A stretch of 64,000 nucleotides of DNA from Flavipsychrobacter sp. (GTDB lineage Bacteria; Bacteroidota; Bacteroidia; Chitinophagales; Chitinophagaceae): assembly GCA_017849575.1 (NCBI GenBank), contig JAFIGV010000019.1, positions 372,001 through 436,000 of the forward strand, written 5' to 3'. The notes below the pieces were generated by a model. That model did no database searches, was not told the origin of the DNA, and was given only the letters and a program-made list of their open reading frames with translations. Numbering within the stretch: the first letter of the stretch is position 1; each line of letters begins with the position of its first letter. A program made the position numbers and the translations under genes. Positions 19,072-26,383 of the stretch are shown piece by piece.

Positions 19072-19446
19072 ATGGAACACTCGCAAGCGAATCATAATGT
19101 CGTTGATCTAAGTTATGTGCTGGAACTTGGGGAGGGTAAACCGGAGTTTGTAAAAGAGGTGCTCAGCATTTTTATGGAGCATACGCCGCCGGGATTGAAA
19201 GAGTTGGAAAAGTATGTCAGAAAAGGGCGCAGTTGGGACAAGATTTCCAAACAGGCACACTTCCTGAAGTCGAGTGTAGGAATTGTGAGAGTGGAGGGCA
19301 TGCATGACCGTTTGCAAAAAATTGAAACACTGGCGAAGGAAAAGCGCGACAAGGACGTCATAGTAAAGTTGCTGGACGAGATTGTAATCACTTTCAGTGC
19401 TGCTGAAAAAATTATAACCGATAAAATAAAAGAGTTGTCCGATTAA
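19072..19446 (+). CDS. stand-alone HPt (histidine phosphotransfer) domain protein
   Basis: 124 residues from the ATG at 19072; an in-frame ATG 60 bases earlier would add a hydrophobic segment unlike the family, so I reject it. The sequence is one HPt four-helix bundle. Residues FVKEVLSIFMEHTPPGLKELE form the first long helix, and KQAHFLKSSVGIV carries the phospho-accepting His63 in the AHxLKxS motif. HPt proteins shuttle phosphoryl groups between hybrid kinases and response regulators. No partner is adjacent. It lies 124 bases upstream of the PqqD/ATP-grasp operon on the same strand; linkage in function is unproven. Confidence 0.82.
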   Translation: MEHSQANHNVVDLSYVLELGEGKPEFVKEVLSIFMEHTPPGLKELEKYVRKGRSWDKISKQAHFLKSSVGIVRVEGMHDRLQKIETLAKEKRDKDVIVKLLDEIVITFSAAEKIITDKIKELSD

Positions 19447-19570
19447 ACGAATGGCAACACTTTCGGTCTAATGACAGATCATTGTGCAATGAAGTGCTTT
19501 AGTTGAATTGCCTTTGCAACCCAAACCCATATATGCTGCATGCAAACTTTTCAACTAAATATTTTAGCTT

Positions 19571-19819
19571 ATGAAGCTGAAGAAAAACGTAGCGGTCAGC
19601 GAAACGGGTTTTTTATTTAACCCATCTACCGGCGATAGCTATTCCATCAATCCCATCGGGATGGACATTGTAAACATGATGCATGAAGGGCGCTCCAAAG
19701 ATGAGATCAAACGCCGCATTATGGCAGACTATGTCTGTGATGAGTCCACCTTTGAGAAGGATTTCTATGATTTTACATTAATGCTACGCAATTACAAACT
19801 GCTGGAAGAAAATGCATAA
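19571..19819 (+). CDS. PqqD-family protein (RRE-like peptide-binding domain)
   Basis: 82 residues matching the PqqD fold, a winged-helix domain that in RiPP pathways grips the leader of a precursor peptide (RiPP recognition element). The pattern is LKKNVAVSETGFLFNPSTGD at the start, with SYSINPIGMDIVNMMHEGRS and the DFTLMLRNYKLLE closing helix. These match the beta-hairpin, wing and helix of the family. It is the first gene of a six-gene operon and its 3' end overlaps the ATP-grasp gene by 8 bases, implying translational coupling and perhaps a complex. No precursor peptide gene is obvious beside it, so the partner may be a protein, a tiny ORF (19533-19574) or encoded elsewhere. Confidence 0.82.
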   Translation: MKLKKNVAVSETGFLFNPSTGDSYSINPIGMDIVNMMHEGRSKDEIKRRIMADYVCDESTFEKDFYDFTLMLRNYKLLEENA

Positions 19820-20861
19820 GCCCAGGTACACTATCGCAGTGACGGGCCTTAATGCTATTGATAGTCCCGGGCCGGGGCTTGCCGTCATACGTGCGCTCAG
19901 AGCAGCCACCTCGTTTCAGGTGCGCATCATTGGCCTTTCCTACGAGGCATTAGAGCCGGTTATTTATCTGCACGATCAGGTGGATAAGACCTATCAGATC
20001 CCTTATCCTTCTGCCGGTCAGGATGTACTCTTTGAGCGTATAGCCTATATACGGAGTCGGGAAGGAGCGATAGACTTTCTCTTTCCCAACTTTGATGCAG
20101 AGTTGTACAATTTCATCAAACTTGAGCAAAGGTTGGCTTCGGCGCTGGGCATTCGCATGTTTCTGCCCACAGCCGAACAGTTTGATGCACGCCATAAAGT
20201 GCAGCTTTATGAATTTGGCAGCAAACACGGACTTGATGTTCCCTTTGCAAAAGCCGTGTTTAGTGTGTCGGAAGTGGAAGCTGCAGCGCGGGGCATTGGT
20301 TTTCCGCTTGCCGTAAAAGGAAAATACTACGATGCCTCTATTGCTTATAATGCCGATCAGGCAAAGCAGTATTTCAATAAGATCAACGCCAAGTGGGGAC
20401 TGCCCGTGCTGCTTCAGCAGTTTGTGACCGGTACCGAAGTGAATGTATGTGGCGTGGGCGACGGCAAGGGTAACGTGATCGGTGCTGTGCCCATGCGCAA
20501 ACTCTATATTACCGACAAAGGAAAGGCCTGGGCGGGGATAACGCTCGATGATGAAGAGCTGGTGCGCATCACTGGCAAAATGGTACAGGAAACGAACTGG
20601 CGCGGGCCCTTTGAGATGGAGTTTGTGAAGTCTGCAGACAAGTATTACCTCCTTGAGATCAATCCACGTTTTCCGGCATGGTGCTACCTCACGGTTGGGG
20701 CAGGGCAAAATCAGATAGAAGCCGTGGTAAATCTCGCTATGGGGGTTGAAGTGGAACCTTTTGACGACTACAAGAAGGGAACTATGTTCATACGTTATGC
20801 TAACGACCTTATCGTTGATATAAAAGAATTTGAAAAGATCTCCACCGAAGGAGAGTTGTAA
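19812..20861 (+). CDS. ATP-grasp ligase (CarB/PylC-like)
   Basis: 349 residues. An N-terminal Rossmann-like preATP-grasp region (IAVTGLNAIDSPGPGLAVIRAL) is followed by an ATP-grasp domain from about residue 115. Mg/ATP ligands are visible as Glu270 (FEMEFVK) and Glu282/Asn284 (LEINPRFPAW). FPLAVKGKYYDAS supplies the ATP-binding lysine. The family activates a carboxylate as an acyl-phosphate and joins it to an amine, usually an amino acid or peptide. Overlap with the PqqD gene suggests the PqqD partner presents its substrate. The substrates cannot be read from sequence. It is not a PurK/PurT or biotin carboxylase by context. Intact and full length. Confidence 0.85.
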   Translation: MHKPRYTIAVTGLNAIDSPGPGLAVIRALRAATSFQVRIIGLSYEALEPVIYLHDQVDKTYQIPYPSAGQDVLFERIAYIRSREGAIDFLFPNFDAELYNFIKLEQRLASALGIRMFLPTAEQFDARHKVQLYEFGSKHGLDVPFAKAVFSVSEVEAAARGIGFPLAVKGKYYDASIAYNADQAKQYFNKINAKWGLPVLLQQFVTGTEVNVCGVGDGKGNVIGAVPMRKLYITDKGKAWAGITLDDEELVRITGKMVQETNWRGPFEMEFVKSADKYYLLEINPRFPAWCYLTVGAGQNQIEAVVNLAMGVEVEPFDDYKKGTMFIRYANDLIVDIKEFEKISTEGEL

Positions 20862-20882
20862 GCACGAACAAAACCGCAGGTT

Positions 20883-22241
20883 ATGTCTAAGAAACTTTAT
20901 GAGCGGCCCATCATCCGTCCGCTGCACACGGGCCTTATGAATAAATTTGGGACCCGCACCGAATATGCACCCATGACTCATATTGAAGGTGCATCTGTCG
21001 CCGGGCTCATCGAGCAATACGGATCGCCTTTGTTTGTTTTTTCCGAACGTCAGATCCGAGAGAATATTCGCAGTGCACGAAGAGCATTTGAGGCTAGATA
21101 TCCCAAAGTTCAGTTTGCCTGGAGTTATAAAACCAACTATCTCAACGGTATTTGCAACATCTTTCATCAGGAAGGCTCATGGGCAGAAGTAGTGAGCAGG
21201 ATGGAATACGACAAGGCAAAGCAAAATGGAGTGCCGCCGGAAAGGATCATATTTAACGGCCCGGACAAAACGGAAGACGATCTCCGGACTGCCATACATG
21301 ATGGTGCTCCCATACATATAGATCATTTGGATGAGCTTTACCGCCTCTCCGAACTGTCGGCGGAAACCGGGAAACGACCCAGGGTAGCCATACGCGTTAA
21401 TATGGACGTAGGCGTTTATCCTATGTGGGACCGGTTTGGGTTTAATTACGAAAGCGGACAAGCCTGGGACGCTATCAATAAAATTATGACTACCGGGAAA
21501 ATGGATCTGATCGGATTGCATACCCATATCGGCACTTATATGCTCACGCCAAGTGCTTACGGAGTGGCGGCATACAAAATGGCCGACCTTGCCATAGGCA
21601 TTCAGCAGAAGTACGGAAAGACCATTGACTACATAGACATGGGAGGCGGGTTTGCCTCAAAAAACACTTTGAAAGGCAGTTACCTCCGTGGTACCGATGT
21701 AGTGCCCGAGATCAGTGAATATGCCGAAGCCATCTGCTCTGCACTGCTCAACGCCGGTTTTCAAAACAATCAGTTGCCCGCACTCTATCTCGAAACGGGA
21801 AGAGCGCTTATTGACGATGCCGGATATCTGCTCGGTACTGTGGTGGCCAACAAAAGGCTCAGTGACGGAAGGAAGGCCACGATACTCGATGTAGGAGTCA
21901 ATATTTTGTTCACTTCTTTTTGGTACGATCATAAAGTGTCTCCGGCACAGGAATTTGGAAGTCATACAGAAGATACCGTGCTGTACGGGCCGCTGTGTAT
22001 GAACATAGACGTGGTGCGTGAAAACGTGACCCTTCCCCCGCTCAATGCCGGAGACCATATCGTCATCCATCATGTAGGTGCTTACAACCTCACACAGAGC
22101 ATGCAGTTCATAGCCATGCGCCCGGCTGCGGTGGTCATTGACAAAACAGGGAATGCCCATTTGCTGAAGCGAAAGGAAACCCTCCATGACCTGCAGCACA
22201 ATGAAATGACGCCCGAATATCTAAACACTTTCAACCTGTAG
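20883..22241 (+). CDS. LysA-like fold-III PLP decarboxylase, altered specificity motif
   Basis: 452 residues of the alanine-racemase/ornithine-DAP decarboxylase fold. The PLP lysine is Lys83 (WSYKTNYLNG). Other motifs are the glycine loop DMGGGFASK, HTHIG and ETGRAL. Where diaminopimelate decarboxylases have CESGD, this protein has Cys372-Met-Asn-Ile-Asp376. The C-terminal GAY...YN motif reads GAYNLTQSMQF. The substrate-binding Glu and Tyr-Asn of LysA are therefore replaced, so it is probably a decarboxylase or racemase acting on another amino acid or an amino-acid conjugate. Twenty-one bases separate it from the ATP-grasp gene upstream and 13 from the transporter gene downstream, in one operon. 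Annotating it as lysA would be misleading. Confidence 0.8.
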   Translation: MSKKLYERPIIRPLHTGLMNKFGTRTEYAPMTHIEGASVAGLIEQYGSPLFVFSERQIRENIRSARRAFEARYPKVQFAWSYKTNYLNGICNIFHQEGSWAEVVSRMEYDKAKQNGVPPERIIFNGPDKTEDDLRTAIHDGAPIHIDHLDELYRLSELSAETGKRPRVAIRVNMDVGVYPMWDRFGFNYESGQAWDAINKIMTTGKMDLIGLHTHIGTYMLTPSAYGVAAYKMADLAIGIQQKYGKTIDYIDMGGGFASKNTLKGSYLRGTDVVPEISEYAEAICSALLNAGFQNNQLPALYLETGRALIDDAGYLLGTVVANKRLSDGRKATILDVGVNILFTSFWYDHKVSPAQEFGSHTEDTVLYGPLCMNIDVVRENVTLPPLNAGDHIVIHHVGAYNLTQSMQFIAMRPAAVVIDKTGNAHLLKRKETLHDLQHNEMTPEYLNTFNL

Positions 22242-22254
22242 CGGCGCAACTTTC

Positions 22255-24426
22255 ATGCAGCAGTGGACAAGACATCTCCGGGGCGTGCCCCTTAGCTATG
22301 CACAGATCTATTTTGCCAACAGTGTGGGGTTTGGTCTGGCATTGATGCTCGTCTCTTTTGCAGATATCGGTGTCGGGGTATCGGGGCTCATCACCATTGT
22401 CGTTTGTCATCTATGCACCGTATTCTTCAATTTTAACCGCGCGTATATTTTCGATGGCGCCTACACCTTCAATGCCCTTATGGTGGGCCTGGCCATGGGC
22501 GGGCTCTATCAATTGAGTGCTGCATACATCATAGTGCTGGTGATTGCAGCAATGCTATGCTTCTTCTTTACGGTCTGGTTGTCCGGAAGACTGGCGGCAA
22601 GCGGTCTTCCCATGCTTAGCCTTCCTTTCCTACTGACGATATGGATAATCTTTCTTGGCGTGGCTAATTTCAGCGGGTTTGGCCTTGCCGGAAAACAACA
22701 GTATAGTCTGCAGGAGTGGTACCCGCAGATTTTTTCGTGGATATCGGGGCAGGTGGATCGCTGGCCCTTTCATGATGCCGTGCATCTATACCTGCGATCC
22801 TTAAGCGCCATTTTCTTTCAGTACAATGATCTCGCCGGGGCAATCATTGCTCTTGCCTTGCTGCGGTACTCACGTATTTCATTTGCGCTTACCGTCTATG
22901 GTTTTCTCATAGGCTACTTTTTTTATTATTACCTCGAGGGCGATTTTACGCCTCTTGTATATTCCTATATCGGTTTCAACTTCATGCTTACCGCTATTGC
23001 GCTTGGTGGTTTTTTCCTCGTACCGTCTGCAAAAAGTCATTTGTTGCTCTTGTTTGTCGTACCTGTAACGGCGCTGTTGCTCAGTGGCCTTCATACGGTT
23101 TTTTCAAAGCTTAGCCTTCCTCTGTTTTCCCTTCCCTTCAACATCATTGTTGTCGTGATGGTGGGTGCGCTGCACATGCGTTTTAAGGCGGCAGGCCTCC
23201 AGCTTGTGCAATTGCAGCAATATCAGCCCGAACTCAACCATTATAAAAGCATTTATTTCAAAAAGCGTTTTCAAAGTCAGACGTTCTACCACATCAGCCT
23301 GCCGGTAATGGGCGAGTGGAATATATCCCAGGGGCACAATGGAGCCATTACACATAAAGAAGAATGGCAGCATGCCTGGGATTTTGATGTACGCGATCAG
23401 GAAGGATTTAGCTACCGGGCACCCGGGCAGGACCTCAAGGATTTTTATTGCTACGACCTCCCGGTGGTGGCTCCTTCATATGGATGGGTGGTAAAGGTAT
23501 TTGACGGAGTGGCAGACAATATGATCAGCGATATCAACCTGGCGCAAAACTGGGGCAATACCATCGTGATCAAACATGCCGAAGGTCTTTATAGCAAGTT
23601 GTCTCATCTTAAACCACACAGCATTCTGGTGAAGGAAGGTGACTATGTAAGCAAGGGGGAGCTCATAGCACATTGCGGCAGCAGTGGCCGTTCCCCGGAA
23701 CCCCATTTACACTTTCAGCTTCAGGCTACACCCTATATCGGCTCTCGGACACTGCGTTATCCCATAGCCTATTATCTCGTAAAAAATCGCGACGCCTATG
23801 AATTTCATGCCTTCGACTATCCCCGCGAAGGTCAGGTGCTCAGAAATGTGGTGCTGCATCCGTTGCTGGCAGGCGCTTTTGCTTTTGTAGCCGGCAAAGA
23901 GTTAAAATGGATGATCAACGAAAAGGGGAAAGACCGGCAAGAGGTCTGGACCCTGCATGTAGATGCCTATAACAAGCAGTATGTTTACTGCAAAAGGACG
24001 GGTTCGGTAGCCTATTTTGTAAACGATGGAACCTTGTTTTACTTCACTGATTTTTATGGTGAACAAAGCAGTTTTCTTCACCGCTTTTATCTCCATTGCC
24101 AAAAGGTTTTATTGGGATGGTATCCCGGTGTGTTGTTAGAAGACTGGCTGATGCCTGCATCGTTTTTTGGACCGGTAAGCCGTGCATTGCAAGACTTTGC
24201 CGCACCCTTTTTTCACTTTCTCACCGGTAGTTATCAGTGTACTATGACTCTAGCAGAAGGATTGCCACCTGAGTCGGGTTTGATGCTCCGAAGCGTTGCA
24301 ACCGGTAAGTTTTTCAATCGTGTGGTAAAAAGCAGCAAGGCTGAATTGTTAATCGGCGAAGAAGGAATTATACAAGTAAAGATCACCAATAAAAAGGGTT
24401 CACTCATTGCAAGATGCGTCGCCTGA
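22255..24426 (+). CDS. urea-transporter domain fused to M23/LytM-like domain
   Basis: 723 residues. Residues 1-300 form a UT-family (urea transporter) membrane domain with about ten hydrophobic segments and the YTFNALMVGLAMGGLY motif typical of bacterial UT proteins. After a linker, residues about 340-520 are an M23/LytM-like beta domain: GNTIVIKHAEGLYSKLSHL, SKGELIAHCGSSGRSPEPHLHFQ. The HxH metal pair is present (His484, His486). The first ligand motif reads QHAWDFD (372-378), with Gln where the first zinc His would align if Asp376 is the Asp ligand. Residues 540-723 are a globular C-terminal domain I do not recognise. Membrane passage plus a likely extracytoplasmic binding or peptidase domain suggests transport or sensing of the operon's product. 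Confidence 0.8.
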   Translation: MQQWTRHLRGVPLSYAQIYFANSVGFGLALMLVSFADIGVGVSGLITIVVCHLCTVFFNFNRAYIFDGAYTFNALMVGLAMGGLYQLSAAYIIVLVIAAMLCFFFTVWLSGRLAASGLPMLSLPFLLTIWIIFLGVANFSGFGLAGKQQYSLQEWYPQIFSWISGQVDRWPFHDAVHLYLRSLSAIFFQYNDLAGAIIALALLRYSRISFALTVYGFLIGYFFYYYLEGDFTPLVYSYIGFNFMLTAIALGGFFLVPSAKSHLLLLFVVPVTALLLSGLHTVFSKLSLPLFSLPFNIIVVVMVGALHMRFKAAGLQLVQLQQYQPELNHYKSIYFKKRFQSQTFYHISLPVMGEWNISQGHNGAITHKEEWQHAWDFDVRDQEGFSYRAPGQDLKDFYCYDLPVVAPSYGWVVKVFDGVADNMISDINLAQNWGNTIVIKHAEGLYSKLSHLKPHSILVKEGDYVSKGELIAHCGSSGRSPEPHLHFQLQATPYIGSRTLRYPIAYYLVKNRDAYEFHAFDYPREGQVLRNVVLHPLLAGAFAFVAGKELKWMINEKGKDRQEVWTLHVDAYNKQYVYCKRTGSVAYFVNDGTLFYFTDFYGEQSSFLHRFYLHCQKVLLGWYPGVLLEDWLMPASFFGPVSRALQDFAAPFFHFLTGSYQCTMTLAEGLPPESGLMLRSVATGKFFNRVVKSSKAELLIGEEGIIQVKITNKKGSLIARCVA

Positions 24427-25775
24427 TAAACATAGTATTCTGCCTTTGGGGTAGTATAGCTCCCGCACGCACGGAGGCGCAAAAGAGCTTTGTCTGGCTC
24501 GATAGCGCTTCGAAGTCCATGCTTGCGCTTGGGCAGTACCAGGATCTGTATCAATTAGGGCGACGGGCACACCAGCAAGGCAGCGATTATTTTGCGGTCA
24601 GTTATCGCGCTGGCCTTGCGGCTTTTACCCTGCAGCGATATCAGGCCGCCGAAGACTTTTTTCGGCGTGCTTTGGAGCAAAACCAGGCTTCTGCAGAAAG
24701 TCGCGAAATGCGGTACCTGAGCCTTTTGTATCTGGGGCGCGATCTTGAAGCTTCCAAGGTGCTGCTGGAAGGAGATCGCTTGTTTGAAAGTAAGCCCGCA
24801 CAAGGAGTGGAATCTTTCGACCTGGACGCCGGGGTGAAACTGTCGGTCAACAGCCATTTCGGCAACATCGGCTATGTACAGGCCGGTATGCTTCAGCGTC
24901 TTAATAAAACAAGTCGGCTGCGGCAGGCTATAGCTTCGCTCTGGCAGGATAAGAATAACGACGGTTTTACCCAGTACGAATATTTTTGCGCCTACACCCG
25001 TTACACCGGTGCTGGCCTCTCGGTCCGACCGTCAGTACATGGGGCCTATGCTCTTTTCAACAAAGCCTTTAGCACTACAGTTCCCGAGTTTTATCAATAT
25101 AGTCTGGGGCCAACCGTCTATCAGACCGACGGAAGGTATCAGGCTGAGAATAAAGTGCCTGGTACGGCCTATGCCCTCAATGCAGCGATCAATCTTTCGC
25201 TGCAGAAAAGCGCTTGGACGATGACCTTTGAGCCCTCCCTGCATTATTCTCATACCCGCTACCACTACGAGTACAATTATCACCGTTCCGGTGTGGTGGA
25301 TTCTTTTTTAAATGGCAGTCATTTAGGCACAGAATCCTACAATGATAACGGCGAGGGTAAAACTTCTGATACCACCGTTCAAAATCTATACGGTCAGTTG
25401 ACCGCCGGGCTTACGTTTCATCTTCCGTTTTGGAACGAACACATTCGGCTACGGGCTATGTGCTATTATGTATTCGACGACCATGGCAATGATCTGGATT
25501 TTTCGGCACACTTATTTGCTCAGCTCAGCAAACAATGGTGGCTGCATGCAATTTGGCTGAGTAAGGGAAATTACCCGCTTGCGCAAAATGCAGAAGGGAT
25601 TTATTACAATGCCGGCAGTGCGGTGAAAGAAAGATGGGGCGCTACGCTACAGTGGAGACCGCTCCGGAAGCTATCACCCATGGTAACCTATCAACATGAA
25701 CGGCAGTTTCCTTTTGCCGGTGGGGAAACGATGATTTTTAATTGCTTCTATCTCACACTAAAGTATACGTTATGA
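24414..25775 (+). CDS. TPR-containing outer-membrane beta-barrel protein
   Basis: 453 residues overlapping the previous gene by 13 bases. A signal-peptide-like N-terminus (MRRLINIVFCLWGSIAPART) is followed by a TPR-like helical region (about 30-120: GLAAFTLQRYQAAEDFFRRAL, YLSLLYLGRDLEASKVLL). From about residue 130 to the end alternating hydrophobic/polar strands with many Tyr and Trp (YNYHRSGVVDSF, HIRLRAMCYYVFDD) close with a final strand FYLTLKYTL, as expected for an outer-membrane barrel. No specific family recognised. As part of the operon it may provide the outer-membrane step for the transported compound. Function inferred from context only. Confidence 0.7.
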   Translation: MRRLINIVFCLWGSIAPARTEAQKSFVWLDSASKSMLALGQYQDLYQLGRRAHQQGSDYFAVSYRAGLAAFTLQRYQAAEDFFRRALEQNQASAESREMRYLSLLYLGRDLEASKVLLEGDRLFESKPAQGVESFDLDAGVKLSVNSHFGNIGYVQAGMLQRLNKTSRLRQAIASLWQDKNNDGFTQYEYFCAYTRYTGAGLSVRPSVHGAYALFNKAFSTTVPEFYQYSLGPTVYQTDGRYQAENKVPGTAYALNAAINLSLQKSAWTMTFEPSLHYSHTRYHYEYNYHRSGVVDSFLNGSHLGTESYNDNGEGKTSDTTVQNLYGQLTAGLTFHLPFWNEHIRLRAMCYYVFDDHGNDLDFSAHLFAQLSKQWWLHAIWLSKGNYPLAQNAEGIYYNAGSAVKERWGATLQWRPLRKLSPMVTYQHERQFPFAGGETMIFNCFYLTLKYTL

Positions 25776-26383
25776 AAAGGATTTTTCTGTTTTGGCTGTT
25801 GGCAGGTCTTAGTCTTCACGGCGCTGCACAGGCGGTTTCCGAGTCGCTCATCCAGGCTTTTTCGGACAGTTATAAAAAAGAGGCGGCAAAAGAATATGAG
25901 GCTGCCATCAACGCGCTGAAGCCGAGTTATTCAGAGCAGTCTTATGAAATCAATTTGCGGTTGGGTTGGCTTTGTTACAGCAAAAAAGATTATGCAAGTG
26001 CTACAAAATATTATGAAACGGCAATACGCCTGCAGCCACGGTCCATCGAGGCCTTGTTGGGTTACATCAATCCGCTGGCCGCTGTAGAAAACTGGAATAA
26101 GGTTTTTGAAACTTATCAGAAAATACTTTCATTAGACCCCAATCACGCTCTGGCCAATTACCGGATCGCACTGATGTACTACTACCGGAAGGATTTTGGA
26201 AATGCACAGGCGCATCTGCAAAAGGTACTTGATCTTTATCCCTTCGACTACGACAGCATGTTGCTGATGGCACAAGCTAAAGTAGCTGCGGGCAAGATCA
26301 CCGATGCAAAAATGTGGTACGAAAGGGTACTCTTATATAATCCTTCAGACAGCAGCGTCCGAAACTATCTGAAAAAGCTCTAA
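25772..26383 (+). CDS. secreted TPR-repeat protein
   Basis: 203 residues starting at the ATG that overlaps the preceding stop in ATGA (25772-25775). A clear signal peptide (KRIFLFWLLAGLSLHGAAQA) precedes four or five TPRs, e.g. INLRLGWLCYSKKDYASATKYYETAIRLQP, ALANYRIALMYYYRKDFGNAQAHLQKVL and AKMWYERVLLYNP. TPR arrays act as periplasmic protein-protein scaffolds. It is the last gene of the operon and ends in a 4-base antisense overlap with the CCA-adding enzyme gene. The likely partner is the TPR/barrel protein encoded just before it, but nothing in the sequence proves this. Confidence 0.8.
   Translation: MKRIFLFWLLAGLSLHGAAQAVSESLIQAFSDSYKKEAAKEYEAAINALKPSYSEQSYEINLRLGWLCYSKKDYASATKYYETAIRLQPRSIEALLGYINPLAAVENWNKVFETYQKILSLDPNHALANYRIALMYYYRKDFGNAQAHLQKVLDLYPFDYDSMLLMAQAKVAAGKITDAKMWYERVLLYNPSDSSVRNYLKKL

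Noticed and set aside
19447-19570. Possible RiPP precursor peptide between the HPt gene and the PqqD-like gene
   Set aside because: Only ORFs of 6, 11 and 13 residues are present, none with a leader/core layout; the 13-residue one is kept as a weak finding only.
19950-21167. 405-residue open frame on the minus strand across the ATP-grasp and LysA-like genes
   Set aside because: Antisense to two recognised enzymes, no family pattern.
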